This document shows positions 1 through 8,955 of a stretch of DNA of 47,586 nucleotides, one piece after another. The stretch comes from an uncultured Bacteroidota bacterium (GTDB lineage Bacteria > Bacteroidota > Bacteroidia > Bacteroidales > F082), in NCBI GenBank assembly GCA_903957365.1, contig CAJBPB010000051.1, positions 1-47,586 of the forward strand, read 5' to 3'. The first letter of the stretch is position 1. Each line of letters starts with the position of its first letter. A program made the position numbers and the translations under genes. Below the pieces are notes generated by a model. The model was not told the DNA's origin, searched no databases, and saw only the letters and a list, made by a program, of their open reading frames with translations.

Positions 1-2
1 TA

Positions 3-137
3 TCTAAATCCGCCAATAAGATGAATACCCTGATCACTGACTTATTGAATTATTCACGTTCAGGAAGGGCGGATATTGAACCTGTTCCAATCGATCTTTC
101 CAAAATGGCGCATGAAATTGCTGAATATGATTGCTGA
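3..137 (+). pseudogene. Truncated sensor histidine kinase remnant (dimerisation helix only)
   Basis: An open frame enters from the left edge and stops at 135-137 after 44 visible codons. The peptide contains NTLITDLLNYSRSGR followed by PVPIDLSKMAHEI, the usual wording of the second helix of a HisKA dimerisation domain and the linker to the ATPase domain. In intact kinases a HATPase_c domain of more than 100 residues (N, G1 and G2 boxes) follows. Here the frame ends at once, and I see no ATPase motifs in any plus frame of the next 200 bases, so the kinase would lack its catalytic domain. It is either a decayed gene or an unusual kinase-less sensor. The upstream part is outside the window. The family call is fairly secure; the pseudogene status is inferred. 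Confidence 0.5.
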
Positions 138-336
138 AAAATAAAACTGATAAAAAGAAAAGAACGGAAGCGGTGAAAAAAACTTCTTTTAAATGTATAG
201 GATCGTGTTTGGGGTTGTTCATTCGTGTGTCTTAAACGAAACATTACAAAGTTAACAAAAACAAGTACCCGCAGACTGTCATTTCCAATGATCGGGCAAT
301 TATTCAACGAAAACGATTGCGAAAAAATTACTGTTT

Positions 337-1326
337 TTATGAAGTAGGAATTTCCTCAATTTTTCCGAACATCTTCAAAGCTTTTTTTCTGACGATAAGT
401 TTCACACCACGGGGAACAATTTCGAAATCGAGTGGCGAACAACCCAGTGATTCTCCATCGGTTTCCAAAAATATGGCGTGGCGCGGTGTAGAGGTTATAC
501 TTATTTCTTTGCCAATAAATGTCTCAACTTCAGGCATTTTTAAAAATGATCCGTCATACAGGTTTTTGATATTTCGGATAACCCGGTATTTTGAAGTTTT
601 TTTAATCACTGTCATATCGTACAATCCGTCATCAGGAATTGCATTGGGCAACTGTTTCATTCCACCACCATTGTATTGGCAAATACCAATACTCATGCTG
701 AAAACCGGCCCGTCGACAACCACTTCGCCATCGACAACGATATGTAAATGAATGCTTTTATATTGAAATAATCCCACTACGAGATTATAAAGATACGCGA
801 ATGCACCGCCATGCCCTTTGGCTTTCATAAGATTGGTTTTTTTTGCCACGAGTGCATCGTAACCCATTCCGGCCATATTGATAAAGTAACGGTAATCATC
901 TTCAGTATGGTATCGGTATTTTACTTTGCCAACATCCTGAAGAAATGTCAGTTCGTTTTTAAGAATCTGAACCGCTTTTTCGTAATCCAATGGAAATGAA
1001 TACATTCTTCCCCAATCATTACCGGTGCCCACAGTGATCATTCCCAAAGTAATATCTGTGGTAGCAAATCGGGTTTGCTGAAAAATGCCATTCACAACTT
1101 CATTGAGAGTTCCATCACCACCCACCGCTATTATTTTTGTGAAACCCTGATTGTTAACTAAATCACGTGTTATTTCGATCGCATGAAATTGCCTTTCAGT
1201 TTGAACACTCATGAAAGAAAACCCGGCTTTGGTGAGCAATCCTTTGATTGTCGGCCAATCTTTTTCACATTTACCAACACCGGCCCGGGGATTCACTACC
1301 ACAAGCCACTTATCTGTTTCTTTCAT
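337..1326 (-). CDS. Diacylglycerol kinase family lipid kinase (YegS/DagK-like)
   Basis: A 329-residue protein of normal length for the DAGK_cat/YegS/BmrU lipid kinase family, which phosphorylates diacylglycerol or related lipids with ATP at the inner membrane face. NPRAG at about 12-16 and GGDGTLNEVVNG at 69-80 are the nucleotide-binding signatures. The C-terminal half has the beta-sandwich wording of the family (GPVFSMSIGICQYNGGGMK, DDGLYDM). The start overlaps the upstream glycosyltransferase gene by 17 bases, so it is the third gene of a GT2-GT9-lipid kinase run read on the minus strand. That context suggests envelope lipid or glycolipid metabolism. The exact substrate cannot be read from the sequence. 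Confidence 0.9.
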   Translation of the reverse strand: MKETDKWLVVVNPRAGVGKCEKDWPTIKGLLTKAGFSFMSVQTERQFHAIEITRDLVNNQGFTKIIAVGGDGTLNEVVNGIFQQTRFATTDITLGMITVGTGNDWGRMYSFPLDYEKAVQILKNELTFLQDVGKVKYRYHTEDDYRYFINMAGMGYDALVAKKTNLMKAKGHGGAFAYLYNLVVGLFQYKSIHLHIVVDGEVVVDGPVFSMSIGICQYNGGGMKQLPNAIPDDGLYDMTVIKKTSKYRVIRNIKNLYDGSFLKMPEVETFIGKEISITSTPRHAIFLETDGESLGCSPLDFEIVPRGVKLIVRKKALKMFGKIEEIPTS

Positions 1327-2323
1327 TATTTAGTTCATTTAGTTTGTTAAATACCTGGATTGGAGTAATTTCAAGCATACATTGACAGGATTGTGTTTTA
1401 CGACAACGATCACAGTCTTTTTCTTTTACTAATGCAGTGGCAAATTTTCCGATAGGTTGCCATCTTCCGGGATGCATGGGTTTAATTGGCGGATAAATGC
1501 CAATGGCGATGATTCCTGAAGCAGCAGCAATGTGCAAAGGACCTGTGCTGGCAGCGATTAAACCATCTGATTCTGAAATAAAGGCAATGAATTCAGGTAA
1601 TGTAAGCTTTCCGGTGAGATTGATCAAAGTGGGATGATGGTCAAATAATTCACTGATTTGTTCACCTTCAGCGGCTGTTCCTGTAACAAAAACGTTAAAA
1701 TCACTTTCGGGTAATAAGTCGAGTAAATTTGAGAAATTCGTTAACCCCCATTCACGTGCACTGCCTTTTGATCTTGGATGTAGAATCAGGTTAAAACGCT
1801 GTTTATCAATTATATTAATAAGTTCTGGACGGAGAGTTGCCTTTGGTTTCCATCCGTAATAAGTATTTATTTCAGCAAGCTGTAAGTCTTCGTGAATACC
1901 AATTGCCTGTAGAAGTCTCAGGTTTAACTGTGCTTCATGCAAATTGGATCTTCGCCTAGTAAGCGGAACGATTTTATTGCAAAAAAGGTAATGATACCAG
2001 CGCCCTGATGCTCCGGCACGTATCGGGATTTTTGCTTTTTTGGCCAGATTCGCGATGGCTTTTAAAGGATAAACATGAATAATAATGTCAACATTCAAAT
2101 CTTTCAATAGTACAATCTGATCATCGATTGTATTTTTTTCAAGTTCATCATAGTTTAAAAATAAGTCGATGTGTTCGCAGGCATCTGCAATGGCTTTGGT
2201 ATAAGTTCGTCCGAGAAAAATAATCTCACATGTAGGAAAAAACTTTTTAATCACACCGCAAACTGGAAGTGTGAGCATCACATCTCCAATGCTGTCAGTT
2301 CGGCTGATCAAAATACGTTTCAT
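1310..2323 (-). CDS. Glycosyltransferase family 9, heptosyltransferase-like
   Basis: A 337-residue GT9 protein. The N terminus MKRILISRTDSIGDVMLTLP is the classic ADP-heptose:LPS heptosyltransferase opening. The nucleotide-sugar half carries LILHPRSKGSAREWG and later SDGLIAASTGPLHIAAASG, the conserved donor-binding region. It would add a heptose or similar sugar to the lipopolysaccharide core in the cytoplasm. An odd feature is a cysteine cluster near the C terminus (CDRCRKTQSCQC), seen in some Bacteroidota GT9 proteins and possibly metal-binding or disulfide-forming. It overlaps the GT2 gene upstream by 4 bases and the lipid kinase downstream by 17, indicating translational coupling. The family call is firm; acceptor and donor are inferred. 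Confidence 0.9.
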   Translation of the reverse strand: MKRILISRTDSIGDVMLTLPVCGVIKKFFPTCEIIFLGRTYTKAIADACEHIDLFLNYDELEKNTIDDQIVLLKDLNVDIIIHVYPLKAIANLAKKAKIPIRAGASGRWYHYLFCNKIVPLTRRRSNLHEAQLNLRLLQAIGIHEDLQLAEINTYYGWKPKATLRPELINIIDKQRFNLILHPRSKGSAREWGLTNFSNLLDLLPESDFNVFVTGTAAEGEQISELFDHHPTLINLTGKLTLPEFIAFISESDGLIAASTGPLHIAAASGIIAIGIYPPIKPMHPGRWQPIGKFATALVKEKDCDRCRKTQSCQCMLEITPIQVFNKLNELNNERNR

Positions 2324-3081
2324 ATTTCCAATCCTTTTTTAAGCCTACGCAGTTTGTGGTATTTTTTGTAGGTGGCTCCTGCTGAAATGGTGCAAACCAA
2401 CCAACCTGCTTTGCCATCGAGGAAGCCAAGATTAAAAAAATAATCACGGATAAACTTAGCAACGGGTGAAAACCAAAGTAGGAGCAAACCCGCTTTTCTT
2501 CCTTTATCAAAATACGATTTAGCACCAATTGTCGTGAAATACTCAACCTGCTTGTGATGGTCTTCGATACTGTGGTAAGAGTAATGAAATAAGTCACCGG
2601 CAAGGTGTTTGATTTTGGTTTTTTCGAAAAACTCAAATTTATCATGTGGATTTAATCCACTCCAAAAACCTTTTTCCTTGTCGATCAACCGAAGTTTAAC
2701 ATCAGGATACCAGCCCGAATGTCTGATCCAGCTGCCACAGTAATTTGTTAACCGGTTAAATGAATAACCATTTTCAAAACCTTTTTCCTTCTCCTGAAGG
2801 ATTGCTGATTTTAACTCTTCTGATAAGGCTTCATCTGCATCAAGTGATAAAACGAATCTGTTTGAACAGCGTTTTAAAGCATGATTTTTTTGTTCGATAT
2901 AACCTTCAAAAGTATTGGTTGAAAAAATGACATTGTATTTCTCACAAATTATATTTGTATTATCCGTTGAAAATGAATCTACTACAATAATTTCATCAGC
3001 AATTCCTTCAATAGAAACCAAACAACGTTCTATATTGCGCTCTTCGTTAAATGTAATTATCGAAACCGAAAGTTTATCCAT
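2320..3081 (-). CDS. Glycosyltransferase family 2 (WaaE/KdtX-like LPS core enzyme)
   Basis: A 253-residue GT-A fold enzyme. The start MDKLSVSIITFNEERNIERC and DEIIVVDSFSTDNT give the nucleotide-binding strand. LSLDADEAL is the DxD-type metal/donor motif. The C terminus (RDYFFNLGFLDGKAGW followed by a basic amphipathic stretch) looks membrane-associated. Proteins with this opening in Bacteroidota are usually annotated as WaaE/KdtX-type beta-1,4-glucosyltransferases of the LPS inner core. It is the first gene of the minus-strand run and is followed directly by the GT9 gene. A good promoter lies 64 bases upstream (see 3146-3176). The sugar transferred is not determinable here. Confidence 0.9.
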   Translation of the reverse strand: MDKLSVSIITFNEERNIERCLVSIEGIADEIIVVDSFSTDNTNIICEKYNVIFSTNTFEGYIEQKNHALKRCSNRFVLSLDADEALSEELKSAILQEKEKGFENGYSFNRLTNYCGSWIRHSGWYPDVKLRLIDKEKGFWSGLNPHDKFEFFEKTKIKHLAGDLFHYSYHSIEDHHKQVEYFTTIGAKSYFDKGRKAGLLLLWFSPVAKFIRDYFFNLGFLDGKAGWLVCTISAGATYKKYHKLRRLKKGLEI

Positions 3082-3145
3082 TCTTTTTACTAAGTCCAGT
3101 CTGAAAAATACAGGTTATGCTGACATATTTCTGGATTATTTCAAC

Positions 3146-3176
3146 CAAAGGTATAAAATTGGCAATAATGACAAAA
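3146..3176 (-). promoter_or_regulatory. Bacteroidota-type promoter for the GT2-GT9-lipid kinase run
   Basis: On the minus strand TACCTTTG (plus 3146-3153) matches the Bacteroidota -7 box TAnnTTTG. It is preceded by TTTTG (plus 3172-3176) with 18 bases between, a good -33 match. It lies 64 bases upstream of the GT2 start codon. Confidence 0.6.
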
Positions 3177-3290
3177 TATGAATCCTACGTATCTGTTAAT
3201 TAATCTCATCTGGTGATACCTTTTTAATAAGGAAGATTGGTCAATCGATTCGATTTTGGTATAAGTTTTTACCGGCTGCGTTGAATTTAT

Positions 3291-3298
3291 TATTTTTG
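3291..3298 (+). promoter_or_regulatory. Bacteroidota -7 box upstream of the 3330 gene
   Basis: TATTTTTG matches TAnnTTTG and ends 31 bases before the ATG at 3330. No clear -33 element is seen at the ideal distance. Confidence 0.4.
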
Positions 3299-3329
3299 AG
3301 GTCAAACAATACTTATTCGATCGTATCAT

Positions 3330-3713
3330 ATGAATGTAAGTTTAGCAAATTTCGATTATCTGAGTTTGGGGATTGCCGCTATTGCCTTTTTAGAAATGAT
3401 AGCACTGATTATTTTGTTCTGGATACATCGTAAGAATAGCATTGAAAGAATTGCCAGAATGGAAACAATGATTCAATTGCTTGAATATAAGGTAGTATCT
3501 ACTGATCAGGAACAAATTGAAAATTTTAAAAAAGCGTTGCAGTTACATCTTGCTGAGCTTTCAGAGCGGATGAAAATCAATGAAATGAATATCAACAAAA
3601 TGATGAATCAGCTTGATGCTCTGCGTGAAAGCCTGTATGAAGAGGAAAGTGATGGAAAAGTGAGCCCCATAAACGATACAGATGAAAGCATTGACTTTGG
3701 TAAAGATGAGTAA
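3330..3713 (+). CDS. Hypothetical membrane-anchored coiled-coil protein
   Basis: A 127-residue protein I do not recognise. Residues about 12-32 (LGIAAIAFLEMIALIILFW) form one hydrophobic segment. A charged, leucine/isoleucine-spaced region at about 35-105 then looks like a long coiled coil, and the tail is acidic. The predicted topology is a single-pass inner-membrane protein with a cytoplasmic helical rod. It stands alone between a minus-strand glycosyltransferase run and a convergent nitrilase gene, with its own -7 box. The base composition matches its neighbours. It might be a scaffold or regulator, but nothing in the sequence fixes a function. Confidence 0.65.
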   Translation: MNVSLANFDYLSLGIAAIAFLEMIALIILFWIHRKNSIERIARMETMIQLLEYKVVSTDQEQIENFKKALQLHLAELSERMKINEMNINKMMNQLDALRESLYEEESDGKVSPINDTDESIDFGKDE

Positions 3714-3745
3714 ATAATTAAAGATCTGAAGATTATAATGTGTTA

Positions 3746-4543
3746 TTATTCACTGGTTAACAAAAAATCATCCCAGTCCAATCCAACTTTAAAATCTTTT
3801 CTGAATTGCAGAATTTCATTTGCACAGAGTGTTGCAATTAATGTCTGTTCACATGATGGTTCTGCCGATGAAACAAATTTTCCTTTCGGATCAATCAAAC
3901 CTGAATTACCCGAGTAAGCTATCCCGTTCAGATCGGTGCCAATACGGTTAACGCCCAGCACAAAACACTGGTTTTCAATGGCACGGGCAATAAGCAATTG
4001 TGTCCAGGGATAAGCACGTACAGCAGGCCAGTTTGCGACAACAATTAATAAATCGTAATCAAATTCACCATTTTTGTAACTGTTTCTGCTCCAAACCGGG
4101 AAACGTAAATCGTAACAAATCAAGGGCCTGATCTTCCATCCTTTGAGTTCAATCCGAATATTTTTTTTCCCGGGCTCAATATGTTTGTGTTCACCTCCCA
4201 TGCGAAAAACATGTCGTTTATCATAGGTCTCAAAAGATCCGTCAGGTCGCATCCAAACAAAGGTATTGTAGAATTTTTCGTGTTTTTTCATCAGGAAACT
4301 CCCGCAAATAACAGAACCTGTCGATGCAGCTGTTTCCTTCATCCATACGATTGTTTCGCCTTCTGAAGTTTCAGCAAATTGATTCGGATCAACAGGAAAA
4401 CCGGTGGTAAAGGTTTCGGGAAGTACAATCAGGTCCGTTTTTTCGGAAAGTTCAGTAATTTTAGTACTGAAAGCGGATCGGTTTGCCTGTGCATCCTCCC
4501 AAATAAGATTGGTTTGTATGTATGCTATTTTTAAATCCTGCAT
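3746..4543 (-). CDS. Carbon-nitrogen hydrolase, omega-amidase-like (YafV/Nit2 group)
   Basis: A 265-residue nitrilase-superfamily enzyme. The catalytic Glu-Lys-Cys triad is visible: E43 in VLPETFTTGF, K109 in YDKRHVF and C143 in RPLICYDLRFP. The length and the LPETFTTGF and CYDLRFPVWSRN wording are those of the YafV/Nit2 omega-amidase branch, which hydrolyses 2-oxoglutaramate or 2-oxosuccinamate to the oxo acid and ammonia. The start overlaps the end of the aminotransferase gene by 13 bases in the same direction. That pairing supports the assignment: glutamine-dependent transaminases make the omega-amide that this enzyme removes, pulling transamination forward, as in methionine salvage. The substrate is inferred from family and neighbour. 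Confidence 0.88.
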   Translation of the reverse strand: MQDLKIAYIQTNLIWEDAQANRSAFSTKITELSEKTDLIVLPETFTTGFPVDPNQFAETSEGETIVWMKETAASTGSVICGSFLMKKHEKFYNTFVWMRPDGSFETYDKRHVFRMGGEHKHIEPGKKNIRIELKGWKIRPLICYDLRFPVWSRNSYKNGEFDYDLLIVVANWPAVRAYPWTQLLIARAIENQCFVLGVNRIGTDLNGIAYSGNSGLIDPKGKFVSSAEPSCEQTLIATLCANEILQFRKDFKVGLDWDDFLLTSE

Positions 4544-5688
4544 AAAATTTCAGCCGCTTTGGTGAGAGTATCTTCTTTTTTTGCAAAACAGAATCGTAAA
4601 AGACGCGCATCATTGGGCATACTGTAAAAAGGAGAAAGTGGTACACTGGCGATCTTGTGTTCGAACACAAGTGATTTGGCAAAGTTCATATCAGATTCAT
4701 TACTAATCGCAGAATAATCAAGCAATTGAAAATATGTGCCATAACTTGGGACAATTTTAAAACGTGAATCCTTGATTTTATCAATAAAAAAATCTCGTTT
4801 TTTCTGATAAAATATATTTAGGTGGTTGTAGTTTTCAGGATCTTGCAGAAAATCGGCAATGGCATATTGAATCGGTGTATTTGAAGCAAAAACAGTGAAC
4901 TGATGTAACTTACGAAACTCTGCTGTTAACCTTGCCGGAGCGAGAACATAACCCGTTTTCCATCCTGTTGCATGGAAAGTTTTTCCAAAGGAGCCAATCA
5001 CTAAGCTTCGACTCAGCAACTCAGGAAAACGGCAGACACTTTGATGGATATGTCCGTCAAAAATCAAATGTTCGTAAACTTCATCGCTCAAAACAATGAT
5101 ATCACTGTCGTGTGTAAGTTTCTCAAGTTCTGTCAGATCTTCTTTCGAAATAAGGCTGCCACTCGGATTGTGCGGACTATTAATGATAATCATGCGCGTG
5201 CGGTTCGACAACAGCCTTTTCACTTCACTCCAGTTAATATGGAAATCAGGATGTTTCAGAGTTGAATATTTCACTAATCCACCAAAAGCTTTCACAGCTG
5301 GGGCATAACTGTCATAGGCAGGTTCAAAAATGATTACTTCGTCGCCATCGCGAACAAATGCGCTTATGGCAGTAAAAATCGCCTGCGTTGCTCCAGCAGT
5401 AATTGTGATTTCTGTTTCAGGATCATAATCAACCTGATAGGTTGCTTTTGTTTTATCAGCAATGGCTTTGCGCAATGGTTGAACGCCTGGCATCGGTGCA
5501 TACTGGTTAAAGCCTTTTTTCATATAATGATTCACCCGTGCGATCAGTTTCTCGGAGATTGGAAAATCAGGAAAACCCTGAGAAAGATTGATGGCATCAT
5601 GCTCAACTGCGAGTTTCGACATGACCGCAAAAATGGAGGTTCCTGCGGAAGGTAGTTTGGATTGGAGTTCACCGGTGTATTCAGGCAT
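4531..5688 (-). CDS. PLP aminotransferase class I, methionine/glutamine transaminase K type (YbdL-like)
   Basis: A 385-residue fold-type I aminotransferase. The PLP lysine is K236 in GSFGKTFHATGWKTGY, an almost exact match to the YbdL/KAT/glutamine transaminase K wording. Other landmarks are LSQGFPDFP near 35-42, TAGATQAIF at 98-105, SPHNPSG at 171-177 and the cofactor aspartate in LSDEVYEHL. The likely role is transamination of methionine or aromatic keto acids with glutamine, in the cytoplasm. It is followed by the overlapping omega-amidase gene. A -7 box lies 18 bases upstream of the start. Family is certain; the preferred amino donor is an inference. Confidence 0.92.
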   Translation of the reverse strand: MPEYTGELQSKLPSAGTSIFAVMSKLAVEHDAINLSQGFPDFPISEKLIARVNHYMKKGFNQYAPMPGVQPLRKAIADKTKATYQVDYDPETEITITAGATQAIFTAISAFVRDGDEVIIFEPAYDSYAPAVKAFGGLVKYSTLKHPDFHINWSEVKRLLSNRTRMIIINSPHNPSGSLISKEDLTELEKLTHDSDIIVLSDEVYEHLIFDGHIHQSVCRFPELLSRSLVIGSFGKTFHATGWKTGYVLAPARLTAEFRKLHQFTVFASNTPIQYAIADFLQDPENYNHLNIFYQKKRDFFIDKIKDSRFKIVPSYGTYFQLLDYSAISNESDMNFAKSLVFEHKIASVPLSPFYSMPNDARLLRFCFAKKEDTLTKAAEILCRI

Positions 5689-5706
5689 ATACGTATTTTA
5701 GGCTAA

Positions 5707-5714
5707 CAAATGTA
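5707..5714 (-). promoter_or_regulatory. -7 box of the aminotransferase/omega-amidase operon
   Basis: The minus strand reads TACATTTG, 18 bases upstream of the aminotransferase ATG. The rest of the 298-base gap up to the phoH start is AT-rich and holds no gene that I can see. Confidence 0.55.
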
Positions 5715-5986
5715 TGGCTGTTTCTGCTATTTAACAAGATTTCCATTTCTTTATTATAAAAAATTAAGTGTTTTTCGGAAAACAGAATAGGCTTATATGC
5801 TTTTTTTGGTGGAGCTTATTATCCGAAATCCATTTGTTTTAGTGCTAAATCATTTCATTTGAGAAAGTTGTGAAGAGAGTTAAATAAACAAAGTAATGTT
5901 AATAATTTGTTCACTTTGGTTCAATCAAAAAGCGGATATGCAACACTAACTTTACATTATAGATTTCCACCAAAAAACAAAATAAT

Positions 5987-7324
5987 ATGCCTGTAGCCAA
6001 ATCCAAAGCAAAGAAGATTTTTGTGCTCGACACATCTGTAATCATTTACAACCACAATGCTATTAACACATTCGACGACAACGATGTAGCCATACCAATT
6101 ACCGTTCTTGAGGAGCTCGACAATTTCAAAAAGGGAAACGATATCAAGAATTTCGAAGCACGAGAATTTATTCGCTTCATGGATAAAATTTCCGGTAAAT
6201 ATTCAATGAAAAACTGGCGGCGGATAAATGGGCCAACCAAAGGAAAGTTCAAAGTGATCATGGACGAGAACAGTAAGCTTGATGCGCGCGCAATTTTTGG
6301 TGGTGACAAGCCTGATCACCGTATCTTGAATGCTGCACTTAAACTATCTGAAGAGCATCCGGATCAAAATGTTATTTTGGTTACAAAAGACGTTAATCTT
6401 CGATTGAAGGCAAAGTCGATGAGTTTGCAGGCCGAAGATTATGAAACCGGTAAAATTAAAGACCTCGAATTACTCTATACCGGCAAGTCATCACTGGACG
6501 ATGTGAATCCTGAAACGATTGATAAACTGTATATGCAGGGATTCTGTAGTCTTGAAGATATTGGTTTAAAAACCTCTTTACCAAATCATTACTACATTTT
6601 GAAAAGTCCGAAAAACTCAACGCTCGCTTATTTCAATCCAATCACCAATCGCATTGAACGTATCGAGAAGCATCCGGTTTCGCATATTATGCCACGTAAT
6701 GCCGAGCAGGTGTTTGCCTTTCATGCGCTGATGAATCCCGAAGTGAAGCTTGTTACGCTGCAGGGGATTGCAGGAACAGGAAAAACATTGCTGGCAATGG
6801 CAGCAGCCTGGGACCAGCGCCGCAATTTCAAACAGGTTTATCTTGCTCGACCGATTGTTCCTTTGAGTAACAAGGATATTGGTTTTCTGCCCGGGGATAT
6901 CAAATCGAAACTGAATCCTTATATGGAACCGTTGTGGGACAATTTGAAATTTATTCAACACCAATATGGTGAAGAGGATAAAGAATACAAACGTATTACG
7001 GAAGCTGTTGAAAAAGAGAAACTTGTAATTACTCCGTTGGCATATATCCGCGGAAGAAGTATTTCAAATGTGATTTTTATTGTGGATGAAGCCCAGAATC
7101 TGACACCTCATGAGGTGAAAACGATTATTACACGCGCTGGAGAAAACACAAAAATCATTTTTACCGGTGATATTTTTCAGATTGATACACCGTACCTCGA
7201 TTCACAGTCAAACGGACTGTCCTATCTGATCGACAAGATCAAGCACCACAGCATTTATGCGCATATCCGGCTCGAGAAAGGCGAGCGTTCTGAACTGGCT
7301 AATCTGGCGAATGAGTTGCTATAA
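5987..7324 (+). CDS. phoH: PhoH family ATPase with N-terminal PIN domain
   Basis: A 445-residue PIN-PhoH fusion (PhoH2/YlaK type). The PIN RNase domain fills about 1-150, with acidic residues starting at D15 in FVLDTSVIIYNHNAI and later KDVNLRLKA. The PhoH helicase-like ATPase domain follows, with Walker A GIAGTGKT at 260-267 and Walker B VIFIVDEAQ ending at D367-E368. Members of this group are reported to unwind and cleave RNA. The gene is monocistronic and divergent from the aminotransferase operon. The length is normal for the family and no catalytic residue looks missing. Confidence 0.93.
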   Translation: MPVAKSKAKKIFVLDTSVIIYNHNAINTFDDNDVAIPITVLEELDNFKKGNDIKNFEAREFIRFMDKISGKYSMKNWRRINGPTKGKFKVIMDENSKLDARAIFGGDKPDHRILNAALKLSEEHPDQNVILVTKDVNLRLKAKSMSLQAEDYETGKIKDLELLYTGKSSLDDVNPETIDKLYMQGFCSLEDIGLKTSLPNHYYILKSPKNSTLAYFNPITNRIERIEKHPVSHIMPRNAEQVFAFHALMNPEVKLVTLQGIAGTGKTLLAMAAAWDQRRNFKQVYLARPIVPLSNKDIGFLPGDIKSKLNPYMEPLWDNLKFIQHQYGEEDKEYKRITEAVEKEKLVITPLAYIRGRSISNVIFIVDEAQNLTPHEVKTIITRAGENTKIIFTGDIFQIDTPYLDSQSNGLSYLIDKIKHHSIYAHIRLEKGERSELANLANELL

Positions 7325-7368
7325 CTGAAAATATTCACAATTCAGATTAGATGTTTTTTACCTTTGAA

Positions 7369-7376
7369 GTAAATAT
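7369..7376 (+). promoter_or_regulatory. -7 box of the M14 carboxypeptidase gene
   Basis: TACCTTTG matches TAnnTTTG and ends 29 bases before the ATG at 7406. Confidence 0.5.
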
Positions 7377-7405
7377 TTGTTGTTTACTATTCTGATTTCA
7401 TTATA

Positions 7406-8914
7406 ATGCAAAAATTTCTTCTGATCATTAGCCTGATGGCAATATTTAGTGCAAAATCACAAACGCTGCAAACACCTTCCGAAATAACAGGGTTTAATCA
7501 GGTTACTTCTTATGATGAACTTACAAACTTTGTCAAGTTACTCGATGAATCATCTGATATTCTGTCGGTTGAAATAATTGGCAAGTCAGTTTTGGGTCGT
7601 GAATTATACGCCTTGAAATTTACTGATTCTTATTTTTCAACCAATCCATCCAAAATAAAAGTACTGATTCATGCCCAGCAACATGGAAATGAACAATCAG
7701 GCAAAGAAGGCGCTTTGTTACTGGTAAATAAACTTATTTCGCCCGAATACGCTTATCTTTTCGAGCGTATAGATCTTGTAATTGTACCACAGGTGAATCC
7801 GGATGGATCTGAAAAAAATGCACGCCATAACAGTAACAACGCTGATATGAATCGAAATCATTTGATTATGACCGAACCAGAAGTGATGGCTTTGCATCAG
7901 TTGTTCGATACCTATCAGTTTGAAGTGACGATGGATGTGCACGAATATTCACCTTACAGCGAGGATTGGATGCAATTGGGTTACCGGAAAAATACGGATA
8001 TTCTGATTGGTTTCAATACAAATCCTGCTGTTTCGTCAAAAATACGAGATTTTCAAAAAAAGCATTATCTGCCTTTCTTCAATGATTATCTGTCCTCGCG
8101 CCAAATTACGAACGGAATATACAGTCCGGGCGGTCCGCCTGACAGCGCTTACATCCGATACAGCACTTTCGATATCAATGACGGACGACAGAGTTTTGGA
8201 ATCCAGAATACTTTTTCATTTATTCAGGAAGGGATGAATGGCGAAGATAATTTTAAGCAAAACCTCAGTCATCGTGCACAATCACAGGCTGCCGGAATGC
8301 TGGCTTTGCTGGAGTTCGTGTATCAAAACAAGAAACAAATCAAAAAGACAGTTCAAAAAGAACGATCAAAATTGGTTAAGGGAAACGATATTAAAGAGAT
8401 TCCATTGCAGATGGAACATGTCGGAAATGGTCAGAAAATGCAACTCCCAGCGTATGCTTATCATTCAAAAAGTGATTCAATGATTATCGTGAACGATTTC
8501 CGACCAGTTGTCAAACCCACACTTTCAATGAATAAACCTTATGGTTACCTCATTCCTAAAACGCAGACAGAATTAGTGAATTGGGTTCATCGTCAGGACT
8601 TTACAATAATTGATTTAAGCAGTATTGAAAAGTTTTATTTTGAGAAACTCTTTATTTCATCGGTCGATTCCATTGATTTTGAAGGTGATATAATTCCTTT
8701 TCCTTCCATAACCATAAGTCAGATTGAAAGTTCTGTTAAACTGGATGAATATATTTTTGTTCAAACCAGGCAACTAAAAGGGAATTTACTCATCCTAGGT
8801 CTTGAACCGCAATCAGAGCTTGGATTGGCAACCTACAGGCAATTTAGTTTTCTTATGGAAGCTGAATCTATGTTTCCGGTGATCAGGGTGAGATTAGTGA
8901 GTAGTGAAAAGTGA
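7406..8914 (+). CDS. Exported M14-family zinc carboxypeptidase
   Basis: A 502-residue protein with an N-terminal signal peptide (hydrophobic 3-15, likely cut near SAKSQ). The peptidase M14 domain follows. The zinc ligands are H93 and E96 in QQHGNEQSG and H179 in MDVHEY. Substrate-binding NPDG is at 131-134 and the conserved NADMNRNH ends near residue 152. E275 in FIQEGMNG is the likely general base. The last 180 residues or so form an extra C-terminal domain of unknown type without a recognisable T9SS tail. It probably trims peptides or peptidoglycan stems in the periplasm or outside the cell. The substrate is unknown. Confidence 0.88.
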   Translation: MQKFLLIISLMAIFSAKSQTLQTPSEITGFNQVTSYDELTNFVKLLDESSDILSVEIIGKSVLGRELYALKFTDSYFSTNPSKIKVLIHAQQHGNEQSGKEGALLLVNKLISPEYAYLFERIDLVIVPQVNPDGSEKNARHNSNNADMNRNHLIMTEPEVMALHQLFDTYQFEVTMDVHEYSPYSEDWMQLGYRKNTDILIGFNTNPAVSSKIRDFQKKHYLPFFNDYLSSRQITNGIYSPGGPPDSAYIRYSTFDINDGRQSFGIQNTFSFIQEGMNGEDNFKQNLSHRAQSQAAGMLALLEFVYQNKKQIKKTVQKERSKLVKGNDIKEIPLQMEHVGNGQKMQLPAYAYHSKSDSMIIVNDFRPVVKPTLSMNKPYGYLIPKTQTELVNWVHRQDFTIIDLSSIEKFYFEKLFISSVDSIDFEGDIIPFPSITISQIESSVKLDEYIFVQTRQLKGNLLILGLEPQSELGLATYRQFSFLMEAESMFPVIRVRLVSSEK

Positions 8915-8955
8915 AGATTGATTAGCCTCAACAAATTTTAAATATCTAAATAACA

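Noticed and set aside
34-222. 62-codon minus-strand frame with a hydrophobic segment (VFFTASVLFFLSVLFFS)
   Set aside because: It runs antisense to the kinase remnant, has no promoter box, and its hydrophobicity comes from T/A-rich runs read in reverse. It could be real but the evidence is too weak.
317-751. 144-codon plus-strand frame opposite the lipid kinase
   Set aside because: It is antisense to a gene with clear DAGK motifs and has low-complexity serine/isoleucine-rich composition without family resemblance.
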